DNA of 64,000 nt from Hymenobacter pini. Its GTDB lineage: Bacteria > Bacteroidota > Bacteroidia > Cytophagales > Hymenobacteraceae. The stretch lies in assembly GCF_020421205.1 (NCBI RefSeq), contig NZ_JAIZZH010000001.1, positions 1,401,996-1,465,995 of the forward strand. Reading direction: 5' to 3'. Shown in pieces: positions 25,688 to 34,186 of the stretch. Below the pieces are notes generated by a model. The model saw only the letters and a list, made by a program, of their open reading frames with translations, was not told the origin of the DNA and did not search any database. Position 1 is the stretch's first letter. Every line of letters begins with the position of its first letter. The position numbers and the translations under genes were made by a program.

Positions 25688-25761
25688 TAGCGGGGACGAG
25701 AGTTGAACTCGTGACCTCAGGGTTATGAATCCTGTGCTCTAACCAACTGAGCTACCCCGCC
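25688..25761 (-). tRNA. tRNA-Met (anticodon CAT), likely prophage attachment site
   Basis: A 74-nt cloverleaf on the minus strand. The acceptor pairs GGCGGGG with CCCCGCT (one G-U), the D arm has the usual AGCTCAGTTGGTTAGAGC, the anticodon loop is TTCATAA (CAT), and the T arm carries GTTCAA. CAT is read as elongator Met by overall similarity; a lysidine tRNA-Ile cannot be excluded. No CCA is encoded. The integrase begins about 80 bases from the 3' end, which suggests the phage inserted in this 3' end; the matching left att copy is not in the window. Confidence 0.92.
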
Positions 25762-25898
25762 CTGTTTTGGTGGTGCAAATGTAAGAACAAGATTTAACGT
25801 AATGCAAGTGTTGTGCAAAAAAAAACCCGCGTATATTGGCTGCCGGGCCACTTTCACCAATCAGGCCACCGCCCTAAATTCTTTACTCTGTTCTGCTT

Positions 25899-26312
25899 AT
25901 GCCCCTTTCTGCCACTCGCCTCAAACATCGGTTTACGGTTGAATACCCCATAAATGCTTCCCCAAAAATCCTGTATCCATACTTGGCCTCGGCTTCGGGA
26001 CTCTCTCATTGGTTTTGTCAGGATGTAAAAATTGAAGGCGGGCACCTGTACAACTTCATCTGGGATAACCAGCCGCACTACGCCGAAATGGCCTCGCACC
26101 GCACCAACCGCTCCGTACGGTTTGTGTTCCTCGATGAAAACAAGCGCCATACCGCCGATGCCAATTACCTGGATTTCCTCGTGGAGGAATCTCAACTTAC
26201 GCAGGAGGTGTATCTGCGCGTAGTGGACTACTCAGAAGAAGCCGACACTGTTGAGCTGCAGGAAATGTGGGACAGCCTCATCCAGAACCTGCGTGAGCAA
26301 GTAGGCGGCTAA
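25899..26312 (+). CDS. START-like (SRPBCC) domain protein
   Basis: A 137-aa single-domain protein of the Bacteroidota START-like/AHSA1 type. It shows the N-terminal strand and helix FTVEYPINASPKILYPYL, GLSHWFCQ in place of the usual low-complexity entry loop, and the final amphipathic helix MWDSLIQNLREQV that closes the hydrophobic cavity. The ligand is unknown. It is the first chromosomal gene after the prophage and precedes the LptF/LptG-type permease, a pairing common in this phylum. Confidence 0.8.
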   Translation: MPLSATRLKHRFTVEYPINASPKILYPYLASASGLSHWFCQDVKIEGGHLYNFIWDNQPHYAEMASHRTNRSVRFVFLDENKRHTADANYLDFLVEESQLTQEVYLRVVDYSEEADTVELQEMWDSLIQNLREQVGG

Positions 26313-26432
26313 TCCACCCAGGCACTCTTCCGGAAAGGAGCAGGCACGAAACGAACCGTATCTTCGTTTCCTGTTTGCTCCTTTACGTTTAGAACCCTGC
26401 CTGACCGGCCAGGGCAACTGGCGGTACTTCGT

Positions 26433-27866
26433 ATGAAAAAATTAGATAAGCTTATTCTTAAGGCCTTCGCGGGGCCGTTTCTGCTCACCTTTGCGGTGGT
26501 GGAGTTCATCTTCCTGATGCAGTTCATGATGAAGTACATGGACGATCTGGTAGGGAAGGACCTGGGCTTCTCTGTTATTGCGCAGCTACTTTTCTATTTC
26601 AGCGTGCTCATCGTACCTATTTCGCTGCCGCTGGCGGTGCTGCTGTCGTCATTGATGACCTACGGCTCACTGGGCGAGCACCACGAGCTGACGGCCATCA
26701 AAACGGCTGGTATATCGCTCACGCGGATTCTGCGCCCCGTTATGCTGTTTAGCCTGTTTCTAGCGGGCGGCGCATTCTGGTTTAATAACACGATTGTGCC
26801 GATGGCCAATCTGAAAGCATACAGCCTGCTGTGGGATGTACGGCAGCAGAAACTGGCGCTGGACATCCGGGAAGGCGTGTTCTACAACGGTATTCCGGGC
26901 TATACCATCAAGGTGAACAAGAAGCTGGGCGAAAACGGGGATATCCTGAAAGGCGTGATGATTTACGACCACACCCAAAACCGGGGTGGCAGCGCTGTTA
27001 TCCTGGCTGATTCCGGGCGGATGTACACGCGCTTCAATGGGCAGTATCTGGGCTTGGAGCTGTTCCACGGCCGCACCTATGTAGAGCAGCCCAGTGCTCA
27101 GGGTGGGGCCGGAGCCAGCTACATTCGCCAAAATTTCGACCGAAACCTGATTACGCTTTCCTTGGCTTCCTTTGGGCTGGACCGTACGAAGGAGGATCTG
27201 TTCAAGACCAATAAAATGATGCTGGACCTGGGTCAACTAGCGAGCTATACCGATTCGTTGCACAACCGGGTGCTGCTGGAGCGGCGGCAGTTAATTCCGC
27301 AGCTAAATCCATACTACACCTTCCTGCGCCTAGATACGGCCGGCCGCACGGCCATTCAGCGAGTAGAAGGCTGGCGGGTGCCCGAGGCGGAGCTGCGGCC
27401 CGTGAGCCAGAACATTGCCCAGCAGGCCGCCAACCGGGCCCGTAACGTGCACTCGTTCCTGGGTACCTCGGCGGAGCGGCTGAACAACTTGGCCAAGGAA
27501 ACAGCTAACTACCGCATTGAAACCTTCCGCAAATACACGCAGTCGGCGGCCATTCTGCTCATGTTCCTGATTGGGGCGCCGTTGGGGGCCATCATTAAGA
27601 AAGGCGGTATTGGGGTGCCCATTCTGGTATCCATCGTGTTTTTCATTATCTACTACGTCATCTCCATCATGGGTGAGAAATACGGCCGGGAGATGGTGAT
27701 GCCCGTGGGCGCAGGAATGTGGATGTCGGGGGCGGTACTGCTGCCTATTGGACTGTTTTTCTTGTACCAAGCACGCCACGATTCGGGTATTCTGGAAGTG
27801 GATTGGAATCGGTTTGTGCCCAACTGGCTACGCTGGCCCCTGCGCGGCTACAAAAAATCAGCTTAG
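26433..27866 (+). CDS. LptF/LptG family permease (YjgP/YjgQ)
   Basis: A 477-aa inner-membrane protein of the LptF/LptG family, which with LptB extracts lipopolysaccharide and passes it to the periplasmic bridge. Membrane helices lie near residues 13-35, 50-75 and 95-120 at the N-terminus and three more at the C-terminus (about 375-400, 400-420 and 430-450, with FLIGAPLGAIIKKGGIG), with a periplasmic beta-jellyroll-like domain between. Family length in proteobacteria is about 360; the longer periplasmic part is usual in Bacteroidota. A single gene is present here; the partner would be elsewhere. Confidence 0.88.
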   Translation: MKKLDKLILKAFAGPFLLTFAVVEFIFLMQFMMKYMDDLVGKDLGFSVIAQLLFYFSVLIVPISLPLAVLLSSLMTYGSLGEHHELTAIKTAGISLTRILRPVMLFSLFLAGGAFWFNNTIVPMANLKAYSLLWDVRQQKLALDIREGVFYNGIPGYTIKVNKKLGENGDILKGVMIYDHTQNRGGSAVILADSGRMYTRFNGQYLGLELFHGRTYVEQPSAQGGAGASYIRQNFDRNLITLSLASFGLDRTKEDLFKTNKMMLDLGQLASYTDSLHNRVLLERRQLIPQLNPYYTFLRLDTAGRTAIQRVEGWRVPEAELRPVSQNIAQQAANRARNVHSFLGTSAERLNNLAKETANYRIETFRKYTQSAAILLMFLIGAPLGAIIKKGGIGVPILVSIVFFIIYYVISIMGEKYGREMVMPVGAGMWMSGAVLLPIGLFFLYQARHDSGILEVDWNRFVPNWLRWPLRGYKKSA

Positions 27867-27915
27867 TAGGTGCGCAGAATGCACGTAGAATGGCGCATTG
27901 TTGATAATAAACCCA

Positions 27916-27923
27916 TACCTTTG
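27916..27923 (+). promoter_or_regulatory. rpsO promoter -7 element
   Basis: TACCTTTG is a perfect TAnnTTTG box; TTG triplets lie upstream around 27899. The predicted transcript would begin in the adjoining hairpin. Confidence 0.6.
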
Positions 27924-27925
27924 CG

Positions 27926-27960
27926 GCCACCCCGAAATGCGGGGTGGCTTTTTCTTTTTT
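27926..27960 (+). terminator. Terminator/attenuator in the rpsO leader
   Basis: GCCACCCC (27926-27933) pairs with GGGGTGGC (27941-27948), followed by a T-rich run to 27960. It ends the permease transcript and is also the first structure in an rpsO leader, so it could attenuate rpsO. Confidence 0.75.
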
Positions 27961-27996
27961 CATTTTTTAATCTAAGACGGGGAAACCTATCTGCCG

Positions 27997-28272
27997 ATGC
28001 AACTCACCACTGAAGCAAAACAGGCTATTTTCGAAAAAAACAGCCTGCAGAAGTCCGCTAATGACACCGGTTCGGCCGAGTCGCAAATTGCCCTGTTCAC
28101 CCACCGCATTGCTCACCTGACCGAGCACCTGAAAGTGAACAAGAAGGACTACTCGACCCGCCTGGGTCTGCTCAAACTCGTTGGTAAGCGCCGCCGCATG
28201 CTGGACTACCTCCAGCACCGCGAAATCAACCGCTACCGCGCCATCATCAAGGAACTGGGCATTCGTAAGTAA
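27997..28272 (+). CDS. rpsO: 30S ribosomal protein S15
   Basis: A 91-aa protein. The whole S15 signature is present: [20 protein letters not shown] and the basic [20 protein letters not shown] segment that contacts 16S rRNA and helps form the platform of the small subunit. The gene precedes pnp, the same order as in many bacteria. A promoter and stem-loop lie in its leader, and a strong terminator follows. Identification is certain by sequence. Confidence 0.97.
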   Translation: MQLTTEAKQAIFEKNSLQKSANDTGSAESQIALFTHRIAHLTEHLKVNKKDYSTRLGLLKLVGKRRRMLDYLQHREINRYRAIIKELGIRK

Positions 28273-28286
28273 GCCCACGGTCCGCA

Positions 28287-28330
28287 AGCAGGGAGCTTTC
28301 CTCCAATGGGAAGTTCCCTGCTCTTTTTTT
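28287..28330 (+). terminator. rpsO terminator
   Basis: AGCAGGGA (28287-28294) pairs with TCCCTGCT (28315-28322), followed by a seven-T run. Confidence 0.88.
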
Positions 28331-28476
28331 GTCCGAAGCCGGCCGCATTATTCTGCCGGTTTCGTTGTTTACCCCCCGGAAACAACCCAAATTCCCCAGA
28401 GCAAATCAGTTGCCACTGCCGGTGCTGGTTTTACGGCTGCTCGCCCGCTGCACGCTTTTTCAAGCAATCCTAGAAG

Positions 28477-30639
28477 ATGCCCAATTACACCGCGGTTACC
28501 AAACACATTACGCTGCCCGACGGGCGGCAGATTTCCATTGAAACCGGCAAGCTGGCCAAATTCGCCGACGGTTCGGTAGTCGTGCGCATGGGCGACGCCA
28601 TGCTGCTGGCTACGGTCGTGTCGCAGCCCAGCTCGCGCCCCGACGTGGATTTCCTGCCCCTGTCGGTTGACTACCAAGAGAAATTCGGTGGTGCCGGCAA
28701 AATTCCCGGCTCGTTCCAGCGCCGCGAAGGCCGCCTGTCGGATTCCGAAGTGCTGGTATCCCGCCTGATCGACCGTTTGCTGCGTCCCATGTTCCCCAAG
28801 GACTTCCACTACGAAGTGCAGGTGATGGTGTCGCTGATTTCGGCCGATAAAGATGTACAGCCCGACGCGCTGGCTGCTTTGGCCGCCTCGGCTGCCCTGT
28901 CGATTTCCGACATTCCGTTTGCTGGTCCTGTATCGGAAGTACGCGTAGCCCGCATCGACGGCAAGCTGCAGATCAACCCCAAAACGGCCGACATTGAGCG
29001 TGCCGACATCGACCTTATCGTGGGTGCTACCATCGACTCGGTGGCTATGGTGGAAGGCGAGATGAACGAAGTGAGCGAGGAAGAAATGGTAGAAGCCATC
29101 TACTTCGCCCACGAAGCCATCAAAGAACAAATTCGCGTGCAGCTGGAACTGGCCGCTGAAGTGGAGAAGTCGCACACCAAGCGCGAGTACCCCAAGTACG
29201 ACGAGAACGACGACCTGAAGAAGCGCGTACAGGAAGGCGTGTACCAGCAGGCCTACGAAATTGCCAAGTCGGGCAACACCAGCAAGTCGGGCCGCAAAGA
29301 GGCGTTCGGTGCCGTGAAAAAGTCGCTGATCGAGAAGCTGCTGGAAGAGCAGCCCGAACTGGACATGAAAATGTTCGGTCGTTACTACTCATCGGCCGAG
29401 AAGAAGGCCATCCGCGACATGATGATCAAGGAGCGCACCCGCCTCGATGGTCGTCAGCTGACGGAAATCCGCCCCATCTGGAGCGAGGTAAACTACCTGC
29501 CTGGTGCGCACGGCTCGGCCCTGTTCACCCGCGGCGAAACCCAGTCGCTGACCTCGGTAGCCCTGGGTACCAAGCTCGACGAGCAGATTGTGGACTCGGC
29601 TATGGTGTCGGGCTACAACAAGTTCATGCTGCACTACAATTTCCCGGCTTTCTCGACCGGTGAGGTGAAGCCCAACCGCGGCCCCGGCCGTCGGGAGGTA
29701 GGCCACGGCAACCTAGCCATGCGCTCCATCAAGAAAGTGCTGCCTTCGGAAGACGAGAACCCCTACACCATCCGCGTAGTGTCGGACATCCTGGAATCGA
29801 ACGGTTCGTCGTCGATGGCCACGGTGTGTGCCTCGTCGATGGCTCTGATGGATGCCGGTATCAAGCTGAAGTCGGCCGTATCGGGTATTGCTATGGGTCT
29901 TGTGCAGGACAAAGACACCGGCGAGTACGCCGTACTGTCGGACATCCTGGGTGACGAGGACCATCTCGGCGACATGGACTTCAAGGTAACCGGTACCGAG
30001 AAAGGTATTGTGGCGTGCCAGATGGACATTAAAATCCAGGGTCTGTCGAAGGAAATCCTGACGCAGGCGCTGCACCAGGCCCGCGAAGGTCGCCTGCACA
30101 TCCTGGGCGAAATGGCCAAGACCATTGCTACCCCGGCTGCCGACCTGAAGCCTCACACGCCCCGCTCGCACAAGATGCTCATCGACAAGGAGTTTATCGG
30201 TGCGGTAATCGGGCCCGGCGGCAAGGTGATTCAGCAGATCCAGAAGGATACCAACGCCACGGTTATCATCGAGGAGAAGGACGAAAAAGGCCACGTAAGC
30301 ATCTTCGCTTCCAACCAGGAAGACATGGAAGCTGCCATCGGCCGCATCCGCGCCATTGCCGCCGTGCCGGAAGTGGGCGAGACCTACAAAGGCAAGGTTC
30401 GCTCGATTCAGCCCTACGGTGCTTTCGTGGAAATCATGCCGGGCAAAGACGGCCTGTTGCACATTTCGGAGGTAGCCCACGAGCGGCTGGCCTCGCTGGA
30501 AGGTGTGCTGGAAGTTGGGCAGGAAATCGACGTGAAACTGCTGGATATCGACAAGAAAACCGGCAAATACCGCCTCTCGCGCAAGGTGTTGCTGCCTAAG
30601 CCGGAGCGGGCGGCCGACTCAAACGGCGCAGCTAAGTAA
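28477..30639 (+). CDS. pnp: Polynucleotide phosphorylase
   Basis: A 720-aa 3'-to-5' phosphorolytic exoribonuclease. Domains in order: first RNase PH domain (about 5-140), helical linker, second RNase PH domain (about 320-530, GRREVGHGNLAMRS and a DILGDEDHLGDMDFKV active-site stretch), KH domain (GAVIGPGGKVIQQIQ near 570) and S1 domain (GETYKGKVRSIQPYGAFVEI near 640). Length is typical. It trims and degrades mRNA, making nucleoside diphosphates, in the degradosome or alone. It is 204 bases after rpsO. Confidence 0.97.
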   Translation: MPNYTAVTKHITLPDGRQISIETGKLAKFADGSVVVRMGDAMLLATVVSQPSSRPDVDFLPLSVDYQEKFGGAGKIPGSFQRREGRLSDSEVLVSRLIDRLLRPMFPKDFHYEVQVMVSLISADKDVQPDALAALAASAALSISDIPFAGPVSEVRVARIDGKLQINPKTADIERADIDLIVGATIDSVAMVEGEMNEVSEEEMVEAIYFAHEAIKEQIRVQLELAAEVEKSHTKREYPKYDENDDLKKRVQEGVYQQAYEIAKSGNTSKSGRKEAFGAVKKSLIEKLLEEQPELDMKMFGRYYSSAEKKAIRDMMIKERTRLDGRQLTEIRPIWSEVNYLPGAHGSALFTRGETQSLTSVALGTKLDEQIVDSAMVSGYNKFMLHYNFPAFSTGEVKPNRGPGRREVGHGNLAMRSIKKVLPSEDENPYTIRVVSDILESNGSSSMATVCASSMALMDAGIKLKSAVSGIAMGLVQDKDTGEYAVLSDILGDEDHLGDMDFKVTGTEKGIVACQMDIKIQGLSKEILTQALHQAREGRLHILGEMAKTIATPAADLKPHTPRSHKMLIDKEFIGAVIGPGGKVIQQIQKDTNATVIIEEKDEKGHVSIFASNQEDMEAAIGRIRAIAAVPEVGETYKGKVRSIQPYGAFVEIMPGKDGLLHISEVAHERLASLEGVLEVGQEIDVKLLDIDKKTGKYRLSRKVLLPKPERAADSNGAAK

Positions 30640-30655
30640 GCACTCCCCGAACTTT

Positions 30656-30699
30656 CGCGGGTACCGCTGTGTTGCACACTGGCAATACCGGTACCCGCG
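30656..30699 (+). other. Hairpin after pnp
   Basis: CGCGGGTACCG (30656-30666) pairs with CGGTACCCGCG (30689-30699). It has no T-run, so it is more likely a stem that protects or processes the pnp mRNA than a terminator. Confidence 0.55.
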
Positions 30700-30770
30700 T
30701 TAGGGTATCCGTCCGTATAGCGGACAAAGACGACGATAAGCAACCATAACTCCATTCTCACGCGCCCGCA

Positions 30771-31634
30771 ATGAGACAGTTAAAAATCAGCAAGCAGATC
30801 ACCAACCGCGAAAGCCAGTCGCTGGATAAATACCTCCAGGAGATTGGTAAGGTGGATCTGCTGACCCCCGATGAGGAGGTAACGCTGGCGCAACGCATCA
30901 AGGAAGGTGACCAGCAAGCGCTGGAAAAACTGACCAAGGCTAACCTCCGCTTCGTGGTGTCGGTAGCCAAGCAATACCAGAACCAGGGCCTAAGCCTGGG
31001 CGACCTGATCAACGAGGGTAACCTCGGTCTGATTAAGGCGGCCAAGCGTTTCGACGAAACCCGGGGCTTTAAATTCATTTCCTACGCCGTATGGTGGATT
31101 CGTCAGTCCATCCTGCAGGCCTTGGCCGAGCAGTCGCGCATCGTGCGTCTGCCCCTGAACCGGGTTGGCTCGCTGAACAAAATCAGCAAGTCGTTCTCGG
31201 AACTGGAGCAGAAGTTTGAGCGGGAGCCTTCGCCCGAGGAAATTGCCGAAGTGCTGGAACTGACAACTTCTGAGGTAGTGGACACCCTGAAGATTTCGGG
31301 CCGCCACGTATCGGTGGATGCTCCCTTCGTGCAAGGCGAGGAAAACCGTCTGCTCGACGTGCTCGAAAACGAGGACGAGGAAAGCCCTGACACCGGCCTG
31401 ATGAACGACTCGCTCCGCAAGGAAGTGCAGCGCGCCCTGAGCACGCTCACCAAGCGTGAAGCCGACGTAATCACGCTGTACTTTGGCCTGAACGGGGAAC
31501 ATTCGCTCACGCTGGAAGAAATCGGGGAGAAGTTCAACCTCACCCGCGAGCGGGTTCGTCAGATCAAGGAAAAGGCTATCCGCCGCCTGCGTCACACCTC
31601 CCGCAGCAAAGCGCTGAAACCCTACCTGGGGTAA
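30771..31634 (+). CDS. rpoD: Primary sigma factor (sigma-70/RpoD type)
   Basis: A 287-aa sigma factor, the short form typical of Bacteroidota that lacks most of region 1.1. Region 1.2 begins [16 protein letters not shown], region 2 has [25 protein letters not shown] and [12 protein letters not shown], and region 4 has the [22 protein letters not shown]. It directs RNA polymerase to the TAnnTTTG promoters seen across the window. It stands alone with its own terminator at 31653. Confidence 0.97.
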   Translation: MRQLKISKQITNRESQSLDKYLQEIGKVDLLTPDEEVTLAQRIKEGDQQALEKLTKANLRFVVSVAKQYQNQGLSLGDLINEGNLGLIKAAKRFDETRGFKFISYAVWWIRQSILQALAEQSRIVRLPLNRVGSLNKISKSFSELEQKFEREPSPEEIAEVLELTTSEVVDTLKISGRHVSVDAPFVQGEENRLLDVLENEDEESPDTGLMNDSLRKEVQRALSTLTKREADVITLYFGLNGEHSLTLEEIGEKFNLTRERVRQIKEKAIRRLRHTSRSKALKPYLG

Positions 31635-31652
31635 GCTTTTCTACCCCACAGC

Positions 31653-31690
31653 AAAAAACCCTGACCGTTGGTTGGGGTTTTTTGTTGCAG
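31653..31690 (+). terminator. rpoD terminator
   Basis: AAAAAACCC (31653-31661) pairs with GGGTTTTTT (31675-31683). Confidence 0.85.
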
Positions 31691-31813
31691 TATGGAACGG
31701 TGCCTTTGGATTGTCCAGCTTTGTCGATCTTTCAGACAAAGTGACCAGTCAACACGTTTGGCTCAGTTTTGCAGCAACGTGTACTGAGGCCGGCAGATTA
31801 TGCGGGCCGCGTG

Positions 31814-31821
31814 TACTTTTG
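31814..31821 (+). promoter_or_regulatory. trxB promoter -7 element
   Basis: TACTTTTG matches TAnnTTTG exactly; a good -33 box was not seen. It lies 55 bases before the trxB ATG. Confidence 0.5.
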
Positions 31822-31876
31822 CACCCCAACTTCACACTTTATGGCGCCGAGAAAGTCCGGCGTTACCTAATTTCTC

Positions 31877-32824
31877 ATGGCAACCACCACCCCAGAACAC
31901 ATCAAGTGTTTGATTATCGGCTCCGGCCCGGCGGGTTATACCGCTGCTATTTACGCCGCGCGGGCTAACCTCAAGCCCGTCATGTACCAGGGGCTACAGC
32001 CCGGCGGACAGCTCACGATTACCAATGATGTAGAAAATTTCCCCGGCTACCCTGATGGCATTATGGGCCCGGAGATGATGGAAGACCTGAAAAAACAGGC
32101 CGCTCGCTTCGGCACGGACATCCGCTACGGCATTGCCACGGCGGTTGATTTTTCGGGCCATCCGCACCGGGTGACGATTGACGAACACCTGGAGCTGACG
32201 GCTGACACTGTGATTATTGCCACCGGCGCATCGGCCAAATGGCTGGGCCTGCCTTCGGAGCAACGCCTGAACGGCTCGGGCGTATCGGCCTGCGCCGTGT
32301 GCGACGGGTTTTTCTACCGGGGCAAAGAAGTGGCCATTGTAGGGGCTGGTGATACGGCCGCTGAGGAGGCTACGTACCTGGCTAACCTGTGCTCCAAGGT
32401 GTACATGATTGTGCGGAAAGGGGAGATGCGCGCCTCCAAAATCATGCAGAAGCGTGTGCTGGATAACCCCAAAATTGAGGTGCTCTGGAACACCGTGACC
32501 GACGAAATTCTGGGTGAACATGCCGTAACCGGTGCCCGCCTCAAGAACGTGGTAGATGGCACCACCCGCGACATTGCCATTGAAGGGTTTTTCGTGGCTA
32601 TCGGGCACGAGCCGAACTCTAAAATCTTCCAGCCCTACCTGCACCACGACGAGCAGGGCTACCTGAAAACTCTGCCCGGTACTGCCAAAACCAACGTGGA
32701 CGGCGTGTTTGCCTGCGGCGACGTGCAGGACTTCACCTACCGCCAAGCCGTAACGGCCGCTGGCTCGGGTTGCATGGCGGCCCTCGACGCCGAGCGGTAC
32801 CTGGCCGCGCTGGGAGACCATTAA
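31877..32824 (+). CDS. trxB: Thioredoxin reductase
   Basis: A 315-aa NADPH- and FAD-dependent disulfide reductase that keeps thioredoxin reduced. FAD-binding IIGSGPAGYTAAIYAARA is near residue 12, the redox pair CAVC near 140, NADPH-binding VAIVGAGDTAAEEATYLA near 155, and GVFACGDVQDFTYRQ near 275 completes the FAD site. Length is typical. It is followed directly by an inverted repeat region and the peptidase gene. Confidence 0.96.
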   Translation: MATTTPEHIKCLIIGSGPAGYTAAIYAARANLKPVMYQGLQPGGQLTITNDVENFPGYPDGIMGPEMMEDLKKQAARFGTDIRYGIATAVDFSGHPHRVTIDEHLELTADTVIIATGASAKWLGLPSEQRLNGSGVSACAVCDGFFYRGKEVAIVGAGDTAAEEATYLANLCSKVYMIVRKGEMRASKIMQKRVLDNPKIEVLWNTVTDEILGEHAVTGARLKNVVDGTTRDIAIEGFFVAIGHEPNSKIFQPYLHHDEQGYLKTLPGTAKTNVDGVFACGDVQDFTYRQAVTAAGSGCMAALDAERYLAALGDH

Positions 32825-32826
32825 CG

Positions 32827-32931
32827 GTGAATGAATGAGTGAGTGAATGAGTGAGTTGGCCATCAAACTACACTTTACCGACTGGGAAGTGCGTTCATGC
32901 TGCCAACTCACTCATTCACTCATTCACTCAT
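32827..32931. repeat. GTGAATGA-type inverted repeat element
   Basis: A left arm built of GTGAATGA/GAGTGAGT units (32827-32860) and a right arm (32902-32931) made of the complement; the inner 20 bases at 32841-32860 are perfectly complementary to 32902-32921. About 40 bases lie between. A related pair flanks the tyrS/holA promoters. Confidence 0.7.
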
Positions 32932-32972
32932 CCGCTCACTCACCCATTAAATTTTCGCTCTTGCTGCATTTT

Positions 32973-34112
32973 GTGAAACATTGGCTGCTGCCGCTGCTAC
33001 TGATCGGGCTGTTTATTGGCTTGCCCGGCCAGCTGCAGGCCCAGCGGCGCAAAACACCCGAGCCCAAGGCCAAAGCCGGCTCGGCCGGCAAGCGGAAGGA
33101 CTTTTTCCGCATTAAGTCGCCCACCATCCGCTACGTGCGGCCCGATACTACTATCCTCATCGAAACCGAGGAGTTGCCCGAGGAAAACTCCGATGCGGCC
33201 AAATCCATCTTCTTCAACCCCGCCAAGAAGCTCTCTATTGTGAGCGAGGATACCAGCACGCTGAACGAAGGCGGGCAGGAGATTGTGGAGGTGTCGGAGC
33301 AGGTGCAGATTGACTCTTCCTGGATTAAGGTGGCGGGTTACTACGCCATCTGGGACACGCATAACATCAACCCCTACCGGGTAGACGGCCGCCGCATCAA
33401 GGATACGCTGAATCTGCGCCTAACCGAGCCTGAGAAGCAGCGCTACGCCAAGATGCCGCTGACCAAAACGCCCATGACCTCCGACTTCGGGTTCCGGGGG
33501 TACCGCTGGCACTATGGCGTGGACCTGGACCTGGAAACCGGCGACTCAGTGAAGGCCGCTTTCGACGGGGTGGTGCGCATTGTGAAATGGGACGGCTCGG
33601 GCTACGGCAACTACATCTTGGTGCGCCACTACAATGGTATTGAGACTCTGTACGGCCACTTGCAGAAGGCGCTGGTAACACCGGGCACGTTTGTTAAAGC
33701 TGGGGAGCTGATTGGCCGCGGGGGCAGCACGGGCCGCAGCAGCGGCTCGCACTTGCACTTTGAGGTGCGCTACGAGGGTAACCCCATCGACCCGGAGCGG
33801 ATGTATGACTTTCCGGATTACCGGCTCATCAAGGATAACTTCCAGATTACCTCCAGTCTGTTTGCCTACTACAGCAAGTCGCTGCGGTACCGGGGCGGCA
33901 GCGTGCCGGGCGCGGGCAGTGGGGGCGGTAGTAGCAGCCGCAGCAGTAGCGGCCGGCCCACCCAGGCCCGGCGGGTAGTCACCCACAAAATCCGAAGCGG
34001 TGATACGCTGTCGGAAATTGCCGATAAATACGGCGTGTCGCAGGCCCAACTTCGCCGCCTCAATGGCAATGTTGGCGTGTTACGGCCGGGTCGGAGCCTG
34101 CGAATTAAATGA
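32973..34112 (+). CDS. M23 family metallopeptidase with LysM domain
   Basis: About 379 aa using GTG 32973 (a TTG at 32961 and a longer start at 32847 are also in frame; the longer one would translate the repeat element). An N-terminal signal (KHWLLPLLLIGLF) leads to a basic linker, then the lysostaphin-type M23 domain with HYGVDLDLE and HLHFEV, the zinc-binding His/Asp/His set, then a Ser/Gly-rich linker and a C-terminal LysM (HKIRSGDTLSEIADKYGVS). It would cut peptide cross-links in the periplasm, in cell growth or division. Confidence 0.85.
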   Translation: MKHWLLPLLLIGLFIGLPGQLQAQRRKTPEPKAKAGSAGKRKDFFRIKSPTIRYVRPDTTILIETEELPEENSDAAKSIFFNPAKKLSIVSEDTSTLNEGGQEIVEVSEQVQIDSSWIKVAGYYAIWDTHNINPYRVDGRRIKDTLNLRLTEPEKQRYAKMPLTKTPMTSDFGFRGYRWHYGVDLDLETGDSVKAAFDGVVRIVKWDGSGYGNYILVRHYNGIETLYGHLQKALVTPGTFVKAGELIGRGGSTGRSSGSHLHFEVRYEGNPIDPERMYDFPDYRLIKDNFQITSSLFAYYSKSLRYRGGSVPGAGSGGGSSSRSSSGRPTQARRVVTHKIRSGDTLSEIADKYGVSQAQLRRLNGNVGVLRPGRSLRIK

Positions 34113-34179
34113 GTTTCCGGTTGTGCGTTGCCAGTTGCCAGAACGGTACTGACAACTCGCAACTGGAAACAGGCAACTG
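34113..34179. repeat. GTTGCCA-type imperfect inverted repeat
   Basis: The left arm GTTTCCGGTTGTGCGTTGCC matches the complement of the right arm, about 17 of 22 bases. It fills the whole gap between the peptidase stop and bshB1. GTTGCCA heptamers recur in both arms. Confidence 0.5.
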
Positions 34180-34186
34180 AACACAC

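Noticed and set aside
32847..32972. N-terminal extension of the M23 peptidase from 32847
   Set aside because: It translates the GTGAATGA repeat (THSLIHSSAHS) and would displace the signal peptide.
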